A stretch of DNA of 64,000 nucleotides from positions 1 through 64,000 of the forward strand of contig DATBLC010000089.1 of the NCBI GenBank assembly GCA_036555515.1. The letters are read 5' to 3'. The position numbers and the translations under genes were made by a program. Below are positions 33,709 through 42,431 of this stretch, one piece after another. The notes beneath the pieces are model-generated. The model was given only the letters and a program-made list of their open reading frames with translations, was not told the DNA's origin and made no database searches. The first letter of the stretch is position 1, and every line of letters starts with the position of its first letter. The stretch comes from DATACQ01 sp036555515. Lineage in GTDB: Bacteria; Desulfobacterota; Binatia; UBA9968.

Positions 33709-34863
33709 ATGGCCAACATCAGCGGCAAATGTGCGATTGTCGGCGTTGCCGAAACCAAGGTCGGCAAACGCCCTGAAGCAAGCACGCACTCGCTTCATTT
33801 GGAAGTCATTAAAGCATGCCTCGACGACGCCGGCATCAAGGCCGCCGACATTGACGGCTTTATCACCAATCAACCACTCAACGACGCGCACCGCAGTTAC
33901 GCGGTCAGAATGGCGAACATGGCGCGCATGGCGCCGAACTTTGCCACCGATCTAGCGTTGGGCGGCGCCACACCCATTGCCATGGTGCAGCACGCCGTGA
34001 TGGCCATCGAATCGGGCATGGCGAATACCGTCATGTGCGTGCACGCCCGCAAACGCGGCACCCCCGATCCCACGCCGGGCCATCCGATCCGCCACGGCGA
34101 CGAGCATTGGGAAGAACCCTGGGGCCATTTCTCAGCCGTCGCAAATCATGCCTTCGCGGCGCAGCGCCATATGTTTGAGTTCGGCACCACCAGCGAAGAC
34201 CTCGCCCATGTCGCGGTGGCCACGCGCAAGCACGCTTGTTTGAATAGCAACGCCACTATGCGCAAACCCATGACCATCGCGGACCACCAGGCATCGCGCT
34301 TCATCTGCGAGCCGCTGCGGCTCTTCGATTGCGCGCTGGAGTCCGACGGCGGCGGGGCGGTGATCGTCACCAGCACCGAACGCGCCCGCGATTTTCCCAA
34401 GCCCCCGGTGGTGATTCTCGGCATGGGCCAGCACCATCCGCATTTCAGTTTGATGGACGCGCCCACGCTCACCACCCTTGGCGGCAATAAGTCTTCGGAG
34501 CTTGCATACAAGATGGCCGGCCTTGCCCCGAGAGACATGAATTTCGCCGAGATTTACGACTGCTTTACGATCACGACCATGATCACGCTGGAGGATTACG
34601 GCTTTTGCAAAAAAGGGGAAGGTAAAGACTTCGTTAAAAACGGCCGGATCGAAATCGGCGGCGAGCTGCCGGTAAACACCCACGGCGGCCTGCTCTCGCA
34701 GGCTCACATCGAAGGTATGCTCCACGTCACGGAAGCGGCCAAACAGCTCAGAAGCAACGAAGTCGAACCAGAGCGGCAGGTAAAAAATGCCAGAGTAGGC
34801 ATCGTTAGCGGCCACGGCGGCAGCCTGTGCATGCACGCCACGCTAATTTTGGGGGCATTATGA
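33709..34863 (+). CDS. Thiolase-like protein lacking the usual catalytic cysteine (Ltp2-like)
   Basis: A 384-residue thiolase-fold protein of the lipid-transfer/SCP-x type. The N-terminus CAIVGVAETKVGK is typical. The loop that normally carries the acyl-accepting cysteine reads ALGGATPIAM (about residues 83-92), without Cys, while later NFAEIYDCFTIT, NTHGG and SGHGGSLCMHA follow family order. It overlaps by 4 bases (ATGA) with a DUF35 OB-fold gene. In steroid catabolism the Ltp2/DUF35 pair is an aldolase that also lacks the cysteine; a similar C-C cleaving role is a reasonable inference. GGGAGG precedes ATG 33709. Confidence 0.75.
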   Translation: MANISGKCAIVGVAETKVGKRPEASTHSLHLEVIKACLDDAGIKAADIDGFITNQPLNDAHRSYAVRMANMARMAPNFATDLALGGATPIAMVQHAVMAIESGMANTVMCVHARKRGTPDPTPGHPIRHGDEHWEEPWGHFSAVANHAFAAQRHMFEFGTTSEDLAHVAVATRKHACLNSNATMRKPMTIADHQASRFICEPLRLFDCALESDGGGAVIVTSTERARDFPKPPVVILGMGQHHPHFSLMDAPTLTTLGGNKSSELAYKMAGLAPRDMNFAEIYDCFTITTMITLEDYGFCKKGEGKDFVKNGRIEIGGELPVNTHGGLLSQAHIEGMLHVTEAAKQLRSNEVEPERQVKNARVGIVSGHGGSLCMHATLILGAL

Positions 34864-35297
34864 GCGAGACTAAAGACGAACGCGGCAGGGCGGTCAGGCA
34901 AGTGCGGCCGTTTCTCGAAGAGCTGGAAGCCAAACCTTTTTGGGCTAACCTCCGCGAACATAGGCTCACTGCCCAGCGCTGCAAAGGCTGCGGCAAATTC
35001 TTCACGTTCCCGCCGCAGGGATCGTGCCCCCATTGTCTTTCGTCCGATTACGATTGGGTTGCCCTCAGCGGCAAAGGCAGAGTCTACTCCTTCGTCACCT
35101 ATCATCGCGCCTGGCATCCCGCATATCAGGACAAGATTCCTTACAACGTTTCGCTGATCGACCTCGACGAAGGCCCGCGCCTCGTCAGCAACGTCGTCGG
35201 CTGCAAGCACGACGAAGTAAAGGTCGGAATGCCGGTTGAAATCGTTTATGATGACCGCGAGGAATATACGCTGCCGCAGTTTCGACCGGTGAAGTAA
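34860..35297 (+). CDS. DUF35 OB-fold, zinc-ribbon acyl-CoA-associated protein
   Basis: A 145-residue DUF35 protein: an N-terminal helix, a zinc ribbon with CKGCGKFF then CPHC (about residues 43-63), and a C-terminal OB fold (GKGRVYSFVTYHRAWHPAY). These proteins form tight complexes with thiolase-fold partners. Translation is coupled to the thiolase-like gene through an ATGA overlap, so the two products very probably act as one complex. DUF35 subunits usually bind CoA and shape the active site of the partner. Confidence 0.9.
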   Translation: MSETKDERGRAVRQVRPFLEELEAKPFWANLREHRLTAQRCKGCGKFFTFPPQGSCPHCLSSDYDWVALSGKGRVYSFVTYHRAWHPAYQDKIPYNVSLIDLDEGPRLVSNVVGCKHDEVKVGMPVEIVYDDREEYTLPQFRPVK

Positions 35298-35372
35298 CAG
35301 ACAAGCCCACTCAACCATCGTCCGCTCACCGGGAGATACTCTTCGCACAACATCTAGCCACGAAACTTTTAC

Positions 35373-35402
35373 TTGACACGCGGCCGAAGCCGGCGATATG
35401 GT
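35373..35402 (+). promoter_or_regulatory. Sigma-70-like promoter candidate
   Basis: TTGACA, an 18-base GC-rich spacer, then TATGGT. It is the only strong -35 match in the 282-base gap before the amidohydrolase operon and would give a leader of about 170 bases. Confidence 0.35.
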
Positions 35403-35579
35403 TCGCGTCAAAAGATGTTTGACGGGCGGAGGTCAGCAGCGAACTCGGCTTGAATCCAAAATTAGCCAAGGCTTCGACTCGAAAATCTCCCCCCGAATCG
35501 GCGTATCGTAGCGTGAATATGACCCGCACCACCGCCGCGCCTGGTTTCGTACAAAAAATAAATCGCTAAGGAGGCGCTC

Positions 35580-36710
35580 ATGAATTCGATAAAAATCATC
35601 GATGCGGATTCGCATGTTTACGAAGTCGAAGAAACGTTCGCGCATCTGCCAAAAGAATTCGAATATCGCCGGCCCGTTCCTATCACGCTCAAGCCAAAAG
35701 TGGAGGCGCCTTATCTCGGAGTCGACAACGCCTTCTGGCTCGTCGACGGCAAAGTGGTGAATTCCCCGTGGGGCAAAGGCGCTGTCCAGATCGGCTGCCC
35801 GCTGACTTCCGAGCTCGCAAAAATGAAGGTCTTTTCGGTCGAGAGTCAGTCGTTGAGAGACGTGAACGCCCGGGTCCGTGACCTTGACAAAGCGGGAGTC
35901 GACATCCAAGTGTTGTATTCGAGTCTGTTTCTGGTCCCGCTTTCGGACGACGATGTCCTCGAGACCGCCCTGATGAAAAGCTACAACACCTGGATCGCAG
36001 AGCGCTGCAGCCACCACCCCGAGCGGCTGAAATGGGCGGCGGTGCTGCCTTTGCGCCAGCCCCACGAAGCGGTGAAAGAAATATCGCGCGTTAAAGACAT
36101 GGGCGCTGTTTCCTTGGAAGTCTACGGCACCGTGGGCGACCGTTTTCTCCACAAGCCGGAATTCGACCCGGTTTGGGCAGCCGCCAGCGATGCGAATCTG
36201 CCGATTTGCGTGCATGTTGGTTGGAGCTATCCGCCTCTGCGCGCTAGCTGTGACGACTTCATGAGTTCAATCATCGTGTCCTTCGGCCTACCCCTTATGG
36301 TGGGCTTTTACAGCTTCGTCGGAGGCGGCATCCTCGATCGGTTTCCCAAACTGGAGGTCGGCTTTCTCGAAGGCGGCGCCGGTTGGATTCCATGGTTCAT
36401 GGAGAGGATGGACCACTACTATCCTGTTGCGAGCTTTTTCATGAAGTCTTTTGGCCAGAGCGCTTTAACGACCAAGCGTCCTTCGGATTATGCAGACCGT
36501 ATTTACGTTACCTGCGAGGCCGACGAGACCCTGCTTCCACAAGTCATCGAATGCCTGGGAGAAGACAAGATCATGGTCTCCGAAGATATGCCCCACTTCG
36601 AGGAGCGCGAAGGATCGATGAAAGAACTCGACCGGCGCTCGGACATCTCAGAGTCGCAAAAACGAAAAATCTTACATGAGAATCCAGCTCGTTTTTATCG
36701 CCTTGCATAG
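35580..36710 (+). CDS. Amidohydrolase-family metalloenzyme (ACMSD/PF04909-like)
   Basis: A 376-residue TIM-barrel amidohydrolase. IIDADSHVYE at the N-terminus holds the first metal ligands, ICVHVGWS the barrel histidine and SEDMPH the late aspartate. The group includes aminocarboxymuconate-semialdehyde decarboxylase and other non-oxidative decarboxylases or hydrolases of aromatic acids. GGAGG lies seven bases before the ATG. It heads a plus-strand operon with an SDR and a complete TRAP transporter, so the transported acid is probably a substrate or precursor (inference). Confidence 0.85.
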   Translation: MNSIKIIDADSHVYEVEETFAHLPKEFEYRRPVPITLKPKVEAPYLGVDNAFWLVDGKVVNSPWGKGAVQIGCPLTSELAKMKVFSVESQSLRDVNARVRDLDKAGVDIQVLYSSLFLVPLSDDDVLETALMKSYNTWIAERCSHHPERLKWAAVLPLRQPHEAVKEISRVKDMGAVSLEVYGTVGDRFLHKPEFDPVWAAASDANLPICVHVGWSYPPLRASCDDFMSSIIVSFGLPLMVGFYSFVGGGILDRFPKLEVGFLEGGAGWIPWFMERMDHYYPVASFFMKSFGQSALTTKRPSDYADRIYVTCEADETLLPQVIECLGEDKIMVSEDMPHFEEREGSMKELDRRSDISESQKRKILHENPARFYRLA

Positions 36711-36718
36711 AGTCAGCC

Positions 36719-37483
36719 ATGCCCGGAGAGTTTCGTGGAGACAGCGCATTTATCACGGGAGCCGCCAGCGGCATAGGCCTGGCGCTCGCGCGCCGGCTCG
36801 CCGGCGAAGGTATAAAAATCGCCCTCGCTGACCGGGAAAGCACACTACTTGAAGCAGCCCTTTCCCAAATGCGCGATGGTCACCACACTGCGATCGCGAT
36901 AACCATGGATGTAAGCCGCTCGGACGAGGTGGTGCGTGGTATCGCCCGGGCGCGCTCGGCTTTCGGCCCGATTGATTATCTGATCAATTTGGCCGGTATC
37001 AGCCAAAACGCGCCGGTCCAGGATATAAGTGATCAAGACTGGGAACGAATGCTGGCGATTCATCTGAACGGAACGTTCTACTGCTGCCGCGCCGTGATCG
37101 CGCAGATGATCAGCCGTGGCTTCGGCGTTATTGTCAACACTTCTTCTCTCCACGCTCTGCGGGGACAGAAACTTGCAGCGCATTACTCCGCCGCCAAGGC
37201 CGGGATCATGGGATTTACGAAATCTCTGGCGCGCGAAGTGGCGGAGTGCGGGGTCCGCGTCAACGCGATTGCACCCGGACCCATCGATACTCCTCTTTGG
37301 CGTGGCGGCGTGACCGGGAGCGACCTCGAATCGCGCAAGGCTCAACGTTCGCTTGAAGTGCCAATGGGGAGGTTGGGCGAAGCCTCCGAAGTCGCGGACC
37401 TGATATTATTTCTCTTGAGTCAACGGAGCACCTACGTTACGGGCCAGGTGATCAGCGTCAACGGCGGCGAGTTGATGATCTAG
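36719..37483 (+). CDS. Short-chain dehydrogenase/reductase
   Basis: A 254-residue classical SDR. The NAD(P) motif is TGAASGIG (residues 14-21), LINLAG is the NNAG equivalent, and the catalytic triad is in NTSS with YSAAK. VTGQVISVNGGELMI ends the protein in the usual way. It starts eight bases after the amidohydrolase stop and is followed by the TRAP receptor, so it is part of the same transcript. An oxidation or reduction step on the imported compound or its product is likely. Confidence 0.9.
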   Translation: MPGEFRGDSAFITGAASGIGLALARRLAGEGIKIALADRESTLLEAALSQMRDGHHTAIAITMDVSRSDEVVRGIARARSAFGPIDYLINLAGISQNAPVQDISDQDWERMLAIHLNGTFYCCRAVIAQMISRGFGVIVNTSSLHALRGQKLAAHYSAAKAGIMGFTKSLAREVAECGVRVNAIAPGPIDTPLWRGGVTGSDLESRKAQRSLEVPMGRLGEASEVADLILFLLSQRSTYVTGQVISVNGGELMI

Positions 37484-37509
37484 AGACAACTTTCTTGAGG
37501 GGGAGCGCG

Positions 37510-38553
37510 ATGAAAAACGAAAAATCTCAGATCGAGTCGATTTGGGCGGTTTCGGTATTCGTGACCGCCCTAATGGCGGGCGCGGTTGTCCTGCCTATCG
37601 GCCGGGCTGCCGGCGCGGATGCCGTGGTCATTCGCGCCATTGCTGCATGGCCGGTCAGCTGCGATTGCGACGCCATGTACATGAAATATATTCAAGAGGT
37701 CAACAAACGCGGCAAAGGGCGCGTGCAGATTCGATTTTTGGGCGGTCCGGAAGTAACTCCGGCATTTGAACAGTTTCAAGCCCTGCGCACTGGAATTGCC
37801 GACCTGACACATACGGCTCCCAGTTACTTCGCGGGCGAGACGGTCGAAGGTTCGGCGATGGATTTGATCGACCCCGTCGATCTTAAAAAGTATCTCAAGG
37901 CTCTTCGCGAAACCGACGCGCTGAGAATAATCAACCGCGCCTATGAAGAAAAATCGTCGACCCGTTACCTCGGTATCACAGTGGGCGGAACAGGGTTCCG
38001 CTTTCTCATGACCAAACCGATAAAGAATCTCGATGATCTGCGCGGCACGCGTATCCGTGTCTTCGGCAGCCAGGGGGCGAAGGCTGTACAGTACTTCGGG
38101 GCGTCGCCGCAAACTATCGCGGCCAACGAACTCTACACCGCTCTGCAGCGCGGGGTGGTTGACGGCGCGATCCGAGCGCCCAATGACGCGTGGAGTTTTG
38201 GCGAGAGAGACATTTACAAAACCATGGTGAATCCGCCCTTGCAGCTTTCCGCGGGAGGCCTTTTCATCGCGACGCGGCTGTGGAGCAAGTTGCCGCAGGA
38301 TATCCAGGATCTACTTTCGCAGACCGCCATAGAGTTCGAGCCCAAAGTCCTCGATTATTATGCCCAACAAGACCAGAAGGCGATCAAGAACCTGCAGAAG
38401 AATGGCATGAACATCGTAAACGTTGGAGCGAGCGAAAAGAAAAAATTGGACGACGCCCGCAACGCCTATTGGGATGAAATCCTGGCCAAGTCGCCCAAGT
38501 ACGGCGCGCAATTGCGCAAGGCCTTGGAACCGCACGCGCGATCCGCCAATTAG
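37510..38553 (+). CDS. TRAP transporter solute-binding protein (DctP)
   Basis: A 347-residue DctP-type periplasmic receptor. A signal sequence spans roughly residues 12-37 (SVFVTALMAGAVVLPIG, AAGADA). The conserved ligand arginine is expected in GTRIRVFGSQG, and NELYTALQRGVVDG matches the family signature. With the two membrane subunits downstream it forms a sodium-driven importer of carboxylates or amides. GAGGGGGAG precedes ATG 37510 by 4-5 bases; the frame opens five codons earlier. Confidence 0.9.
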   Translation: MKNEKSQIESIWAVSVFVTALMAGAVVLPIGRAAGADAVVIRAIAAWPVSCDCDAMYMKYIQEVNKRGKGRVQIRFLGGPEVTPAFEQFQALRTGIADLTHTAPSYFAGETVEGSAMDLIDPVDLKKYLKALRETDALRIINRAYEEKSSTRYLGITVGGTGFRFLMTKPIKNLDDLRGTRIRVFGSQGAKAVQYFGASPQTIAANELYTALQRGVVDGAIRAPNDAWSFGERDIYKTMVNPPLQLSAGGLFIATRLWSKLPQDIQDLLSQTAIEFEPKVLDYYAQQDQKAIKNLQKNGMNIVNVGASEKKKLDDARNAYWDEILAKSPKYGAQLRKALEPHARSAN

Positions 38554-38579
38554 TTAGAATCGATCTGCATCTATCCTCC

Positions 38580-39086
38580 ATGCCAGCCTTCGAGTCAGTC
38601 GAGCGGGTCTTCACACGGGTGAACACGGCGCTTAGCTACCTATGCGCCTTCTTTGTCGTTTTCATGACCGTAAGCATCATCTACGACATTTTCGCGCGCT
38701 TACTCTTCAAAGCGCCCACCATCTGGGTGATCGACATCAACGAGTACCTGTTGGTGTATCTGACTTTCGTTCCCGCCGCGTGGATTCTCATGCGCGACCG
38801 GCATGTGAAGGTTGAATTGCTCACTACCCGACTGCTGCGGCGAACACGGCTTCGTCTCGGCATCGTCACGGATATATTCGCCTGCCTCTATTGTATCATT
38901 CTTGCCTGGCAGGGATGGGTGGTTGCGTGGGAGGCGCTCCAACGGGGCTACGAGTTTTCCACCGCTCTCGCTTTTCCTCGGTTTCCCGTTCTCGTCATTA
39001 TACCGGCGGGCGCTGCGTGGCTCGCCCTGACGTTCGTCGTCAAAATATGGTCACACGCCCATCTGCAATCCACTATGGGTCGGTGA
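38580..39086 (+). CDS. TRAP transporter small membrane subunit (DctQ)
   Basis: A 168-residue inner-membrane protein with four hydrophobic segments, the usual DctQ size. YDIFARLLFKAPTIWVIDINEYLLVYLTF contains the typical R-F..P..W..E pattern of the family, and RDRHVKVELL follows. It lies between the receptor and the large permease, as expected. Confidence 0.9.
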   Translation: MPAFESVERVFTRVNTALSYLCAFFVVFMTVSIIYDIFARLLFKAPTIWVIDINEYLLVYLTFVPAAWILMRDRHVKVELLTTRLLRRTRLRLGIVTDIFACLYCIILAWQGWVVAWEALQRGYEFSTALAFPRFPVLVIIPAGAAWLALTFVVKIWSHAHLQSTMGR

Positions 39087-39161
39087 ATTCCATGCCAATT
39101 TTTAGTGACGGCGCCACAATGTGTTGCTGCTTAAGAACCGCTACCGTCCCGAGGTAAAGTC

Positions 39162-40478
39162 GTGTTGCTAGACTGGTGGGAAGTGCTCATTATGATGTTC
39201 GCGACCCTGGGGCTGCTGATGGCCTCGGGGATGCCCATTGCGTTTGCTTTTGGGGTTCTCAATGTCGTGCTGCTCTATTTTCTTGTCGGGGGCGTCGGAG
39301 CGCTCCAGGCGATTGCCCTGAGCAGCTTCAGCAGCGTGGGGAATTTTTCCTTCATCGCGCTTCCGCTATTTGTCTTCATGGGCGAATTGGTTTTGCATAG
39401 CGGCTTGGCAACACTGGCCATTGATGCCATCGGAAAATGGCTGGGCCGCATTCCCGGCCGCTTGGCAGTGATGGCCGTTTTGGCGGGGACGGCCTTTGCG
39501 GCCGGCAGCGGCTCGAGCATGGCGAGCGCGGCGACGCTGGGAACTATACTCATTCCGGAAATGCGCAAAAACGGCTACGACAAAGGCCTAACGGTGGGTA
39601 CCTTGGCGACATCCGGGGCGCTCGCGATCTTGATTCCCCCAAGCGCCCTGATGGTCATTTTCGGCGGTATCAGTCAGCTTTCCGTCGGTGATCTTCTGAT
39701 CGGGGGTATTCTCCCCGGACTTTTACTGGCCTCGCTGCTCTTCGGTTATATCGTGGTCATAAGCATTATGCGGCCGCATCTGGCTCCGTCGGCCGTATTG
39801 GAAGACGTGTCATGGGCGGAACGTTTACAAGCGCTCAAAAACTTTGCACCTCTCGTCGCCCTTGTCATGATTGTTTTGGGCTCCATCTTCGTTGGGGTGG
39901 CGACTCCCAGCGAATCCGCCGCGATGGGCGCCGGCGGCGCTTTCCTTCTTGCGGCGGCTTACCACCGCCTTTCCATTGAAGGAATTCGCAACTCCCTCTT
40001 CGGCACGGTTGAAGTTTCCGGATTCGCGCTGCTCATCGTAACCAGTGCCACCGCCTTCAGCCAGATTTTAGCTCATTCAGGCGCCGCCGCGGGCCTAACA
40101 CTTTTTGCCACGGCACTGCCAGTTCCGACTTGGGTCATCATCGGGGTAATGCAGGCCGTGATCCTCGTGATGGGCTGCTTCATGGAGCCCGTCTCTATCA
40201 TGCTGATTACCGTCCCTATCTTCTTTCCCATAATTCAGGCATTGGGATTAGACCCCTTGTGGTTCGCGATCGTAACCATGGTTAACATCGAACTTTCCAT
40301 GATTACCCCGCCGTTCGGGCTTAATCTCTTTATTCTTAAAGGTGTTTGCCCTCCGGATACGACGCTCGAGGACATCTACCGAGGTGTAATTCCGTTTATA
40401 TTGCTCAACCTGCTCGCACTGGGCCTGGTCATATGGTTTCCGCCTCTAGCCACTTGGTTGCCCAACCTGATGCATTGA
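39162..40478 (+). CDS. TRAP transporter large permease (DctM)
   Basis: A 438-residue inner-membrane subunit with about 12 hydrophobic segments. GMPIAFAFG, the GSGSSMASAATLGTILIPEM segment and ATPSESAAMGAGGAF match the DctM family. The GTG start has GAGGTAAAG about four bases upstream; it is 75 bases downstream of DctQ, last gene of the operon and convergent with the USP-like gene. Confidence 0.9.
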   Translation: MLLDWWEVLIMMFATLGLLMASGMPIAFAFGVLNVVLLYFLVGGVGALQAIALSSFSSVGNFSFIALPLFVFMGELVLHSGLATLAIDAIGKWLGRIPGRLAVMAVLAGTAFAAGSGSSMASAATLGTILIPEMRKNGYDKGLTVGTLATSGALAILIPPSALMVIFGGISQLSVGDLLIGGILPGLLLASLLFGYIVVISIMRPHLAPSAVLEDVSWAERLQALKNFAPLVALVMIVLGSIFVGVATPSESAAMGAGGAFLLAAAYHRLSIEGIRNSLFGTVEVSGFALLIVTSATAFSQILAHSGAAAGLTLFATALPVPTWVIIGVMQAVILVMGCFMEPVSIMLITVPIFFPIIQALGLDPLWFAIVTMVNIELSMITPPFGLNLFILKGVCPPDTTLEDIYRGVIPFILLNLLALGLVIWFPPLATWLPNLMH

Positions 40479-40519
40479 TTTCACGATTCGAGTTTGTTTG
40501 TGCGGCCGTGCTCGCGATC

Positions 40520-41035
40520 CTACCCATCTTCCTTAAAAGCGCCTCTGCGGCATGCCACTCGAAATAGAGACCAAGAAGGAGTACGTGTCTCTGATCGAAA
40601 CAATCCCAGACAGCGAGCGATCCTTTCCTGAAACCGGCCGAACAACCGACCTGTCGTACTTGGTCGTACAATCCAGTAAACCTTCGGGTCCGCGCGATAT
40701 TTTACAAGCGCCTCCTTCAGACTGCCGGTATAAAAATTGACCTCCACCTCAACTCCTTTTAACGCAAGCGCTTGCCGCACCGCGGCGAATTTTCGCTCGG
40801 CCAGTTCTCGCTGGGTCTCCCATGAATACCTTTCAATGATTTCCCGCCCGCGCTCAGTGGCAACCCGCACCGATTCCGCGGTCACCCAGTGATCTCGGAT
40901 ACAGGGCCAAAATTCCAAGGGATAGCGGACGAGAATAACTACGGTGGTTGCACGCCTCGTCAGATTCTCAAGAAACGGAATGACCTCGCCGGCTTCCTCT
41001 CGCCTGCCAATTGCCGTGACGATCTTAGCTTCCAT
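40520..41035 (-). CDS. USP-like small protein, tentative
   Basis: A 171-residue cytoplasmic protein. The alternation KIVTAIGRREE, a helix, TTVVILVRYP, a long charged helix (about residues 50-90), then VEVEVNFYTGSLKEALVKY and KVYWIVRPS resembles a universal-stress-protein fold, without the ATP-binding GxxGxxxx(S/T) signature. The last 40 residues are Arg-rich and match nothing I know. GAGG lies six bases before the ATG. It is divergent from the sigma-54 candidate at 41465. Confidence 0.5.
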   Translation of the reverse strand: MEAKIVTAIGRREEAGEVIPFLENLTRRATTVVILVRYPLEFWPCIRDHWVTAESVRVATERGREIIERYSWETQRELAERKFAAVRQALALKGVEVEVNFYTGSLKEALVKYRADPKVYWIVRPSTTGRLFGRFQERIARCLGLFRSETRTPSWSLFRVACRRGAFKEDG

Positions 41036-41464
41036 AATTGTCCTCGTACTTTCGGCCAGGCAGGCGCTTCAGCGGATCAATCCCGGGGGGTGGTTAGAGG
41101 AAATGAGCCCAATCCCGGCACAGCGTCGAACTACCTTGTGCATACTGTTCAGCAATGACGGTGCCAACTACACTTTTTTCCACCGAGTTAGTGAAATGCG
41201 CCGAAAAACATCAACTTTTGTCAGCAAGGTTGCGACATCTCGGCGCCGAGCAGAGCGCGATCAAGTATCCTTTTGGACGCAGAGGTGTATCCGAAATTGT
41301 AACCTGCCGTTGACAACAGCCGTGGTGCGGCGAACCGCCCGCCTGCACTCACCGTGGGCACCGCTCAAGCGCGGTGAAATAACTACCCATTCACTCATCG
41401 TTTCGCTTATAGCTCAAAGCATGAATAAGCGAGTCCGGACGCTAATCCGAGACTTTTGCAATGG

Positions 41465-41480
41465 TGGCATGGTCATTGCA
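41465..41480 (+). promoter_or_regulatory. Perfect sigma-54 promoter match
   Basis: TGGCATGGTCATTGCA fits TGGCAYRNNNNTTGCW at every fixed position and predicts a start near 41491. The next open frame with a ribosome site begins at 41529, a leader of about 38 bases. The surrounding ~1 kb (41036-42026) contains no other convincing intact gene. Confidence 0.55.
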
Positions 41481-41528
41481 TTAAGATATAGGCAAGTCTG
41501 CTGAATACCGCTGTGAAAGGAATTTCCA

Positions 41529-41594
41529 ATGAGTCAGGTAATAGATATAATCTGTGTTGGTGCGATGCTCATCTTTTTGTTTCTTCTCGGATGA
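41529..41594 (+). CDS. 21-residue single-span membrane peptide
   Basis: Reads MSQVIDIICVGAMLIFLFLL plus a final Gly, then TGA. The peptide is almost entirely hydrophobic after the first six residues and would span the membrane once, like KdpF- or type-I-toxin-like miniproteins, though no homologue is claimed. AAAGGA is seven to eight bases before the ATG and a perfect sigma-54 motif lies 49 bases upstream. It would be missed by ordinary gene calling. Function unknown. Confidence 0.4.
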   Translation: MSQVIDIICVGAMLIFLFLLG

Positions 41595-41818
41595 GCCAAC
41601 CCCCAAAACCCAGAGACCCGGCCATCTCCAAATGGTCTAGCCCGCGCTGCTTTCATTCGATAACGAAAGCATATCGCCGCCAATTCATATCTCGTAGAAG
41701 CGTCAAACTATAACATCGCTGACTGAACTTCGGGTTTCGCTTTTCTTTTGCGCGCCACAGCAGCGCGATTCCATCAGACGCTTTCTTTTACCTTCGACAA
41801 CATTCCCGTTTTTGGTCA

Positions 41819-41972
41819 CTTTAACGGCAATTTTTCGTCGTCATGTAAGCGATTTTTGACGCTTTGAATATACGGCTCCTTCCCATCCTTTTCCTTCCGA
41901 AGAGTCTCAACTCCAAAAATCCGTTTCTTCGTCCGATACGTAGTCCTCTGCAGAAAGCGGCTCGCAGGCAGC
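41819..41972 (-). pseudogene. Possible frame-disrupted small gene
   Basis: On the minus strand one frame reads MAAACEPLSAEDYVSDEETD then FWS and a stop, and the overlapping +1 frame continues GVETLRKEKDGKEPYIQSV..HDDEKLPLK to a stop. Both look like soluble, charged protein, and a single-base change would join them into a ~55-residue product. No clear ribosome site precedes the ATG. It may be a decayed gene, or chance. Confidence 0.25.
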
Positions 41973-42026
41973 TGCCATTGGAGTCCAACTTTGGGCGGTC
42001 ATACAACGACCCGGGAGGACCCCGCG

Positions 42027-42356
42027 ATGAAGAAAAACTACATGTCAGATTCACCGGAAATCATTCGTTACCGCGGCGATCAGATCGTGATGATTGGACA
42101 AGTGCCGAACGGCTTCGGCCCCGGCGACCTCGCCTGCTTGGACCTGGACGGCAACGGAAAATTCGAGCGCCAGGTGTGCGCGGACAAAGAGGGTTTATAC
42201 ACCATCGCTCTGGACGCGAAACAGCTGCCGCATAATGGGAAGTTTTCCATGTCCTTCCACTCGGAAAACGGCAGGAAGAAAAGCGAAAAGGTACCCATCC
42301 ACGCCATCCAAGAGGATCTCTACAATCCCGCCTGTGAAGTTCCGGTGGTGTTTTGA
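42027..42356 (+). CDS. 109-residue protein with an EF-hand-like loop
   Basis: Not recognised as a named family. It has no signal peptide or membrane segment. Residues about 34-46 (CLDLDGNGKFERQ) resemble a calcium-binding DxDxDGxxE loop or a beta-turn of an Ig-like repeat; the remainder is predicted beta-rich. GGGAGG precedes ATG 42027 by eight bases, better than the longer frame at 41991. It is convergent with the bicupin gene at 42432. Confidence 0.55.
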   Translation: MKKNYMSDSPEIIRYRGDQIVMIGQVPNGFGPGDLACLDLDGNGKFERQVCADKEGLYTIALDAKQLPHNGKFSMSFHSENGRKKSEKVPIHAIQEDLYNPACEVPVVF

Positions 42357-42431
42357 TTTCGTTGGATTAACTATCTTTCAGCCAGAGTTTTCCCCGAATT
42401 TGCGGAACTTTATTGTCGGAACAGGGTTAAC

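Noticed and set aside
40944..41504. 186-codon plus-strand frame
   Set aside because: Overlaps the start of the USP-like gene on the other strand and contains the sigma-54 motif near its end; sequence looks random.
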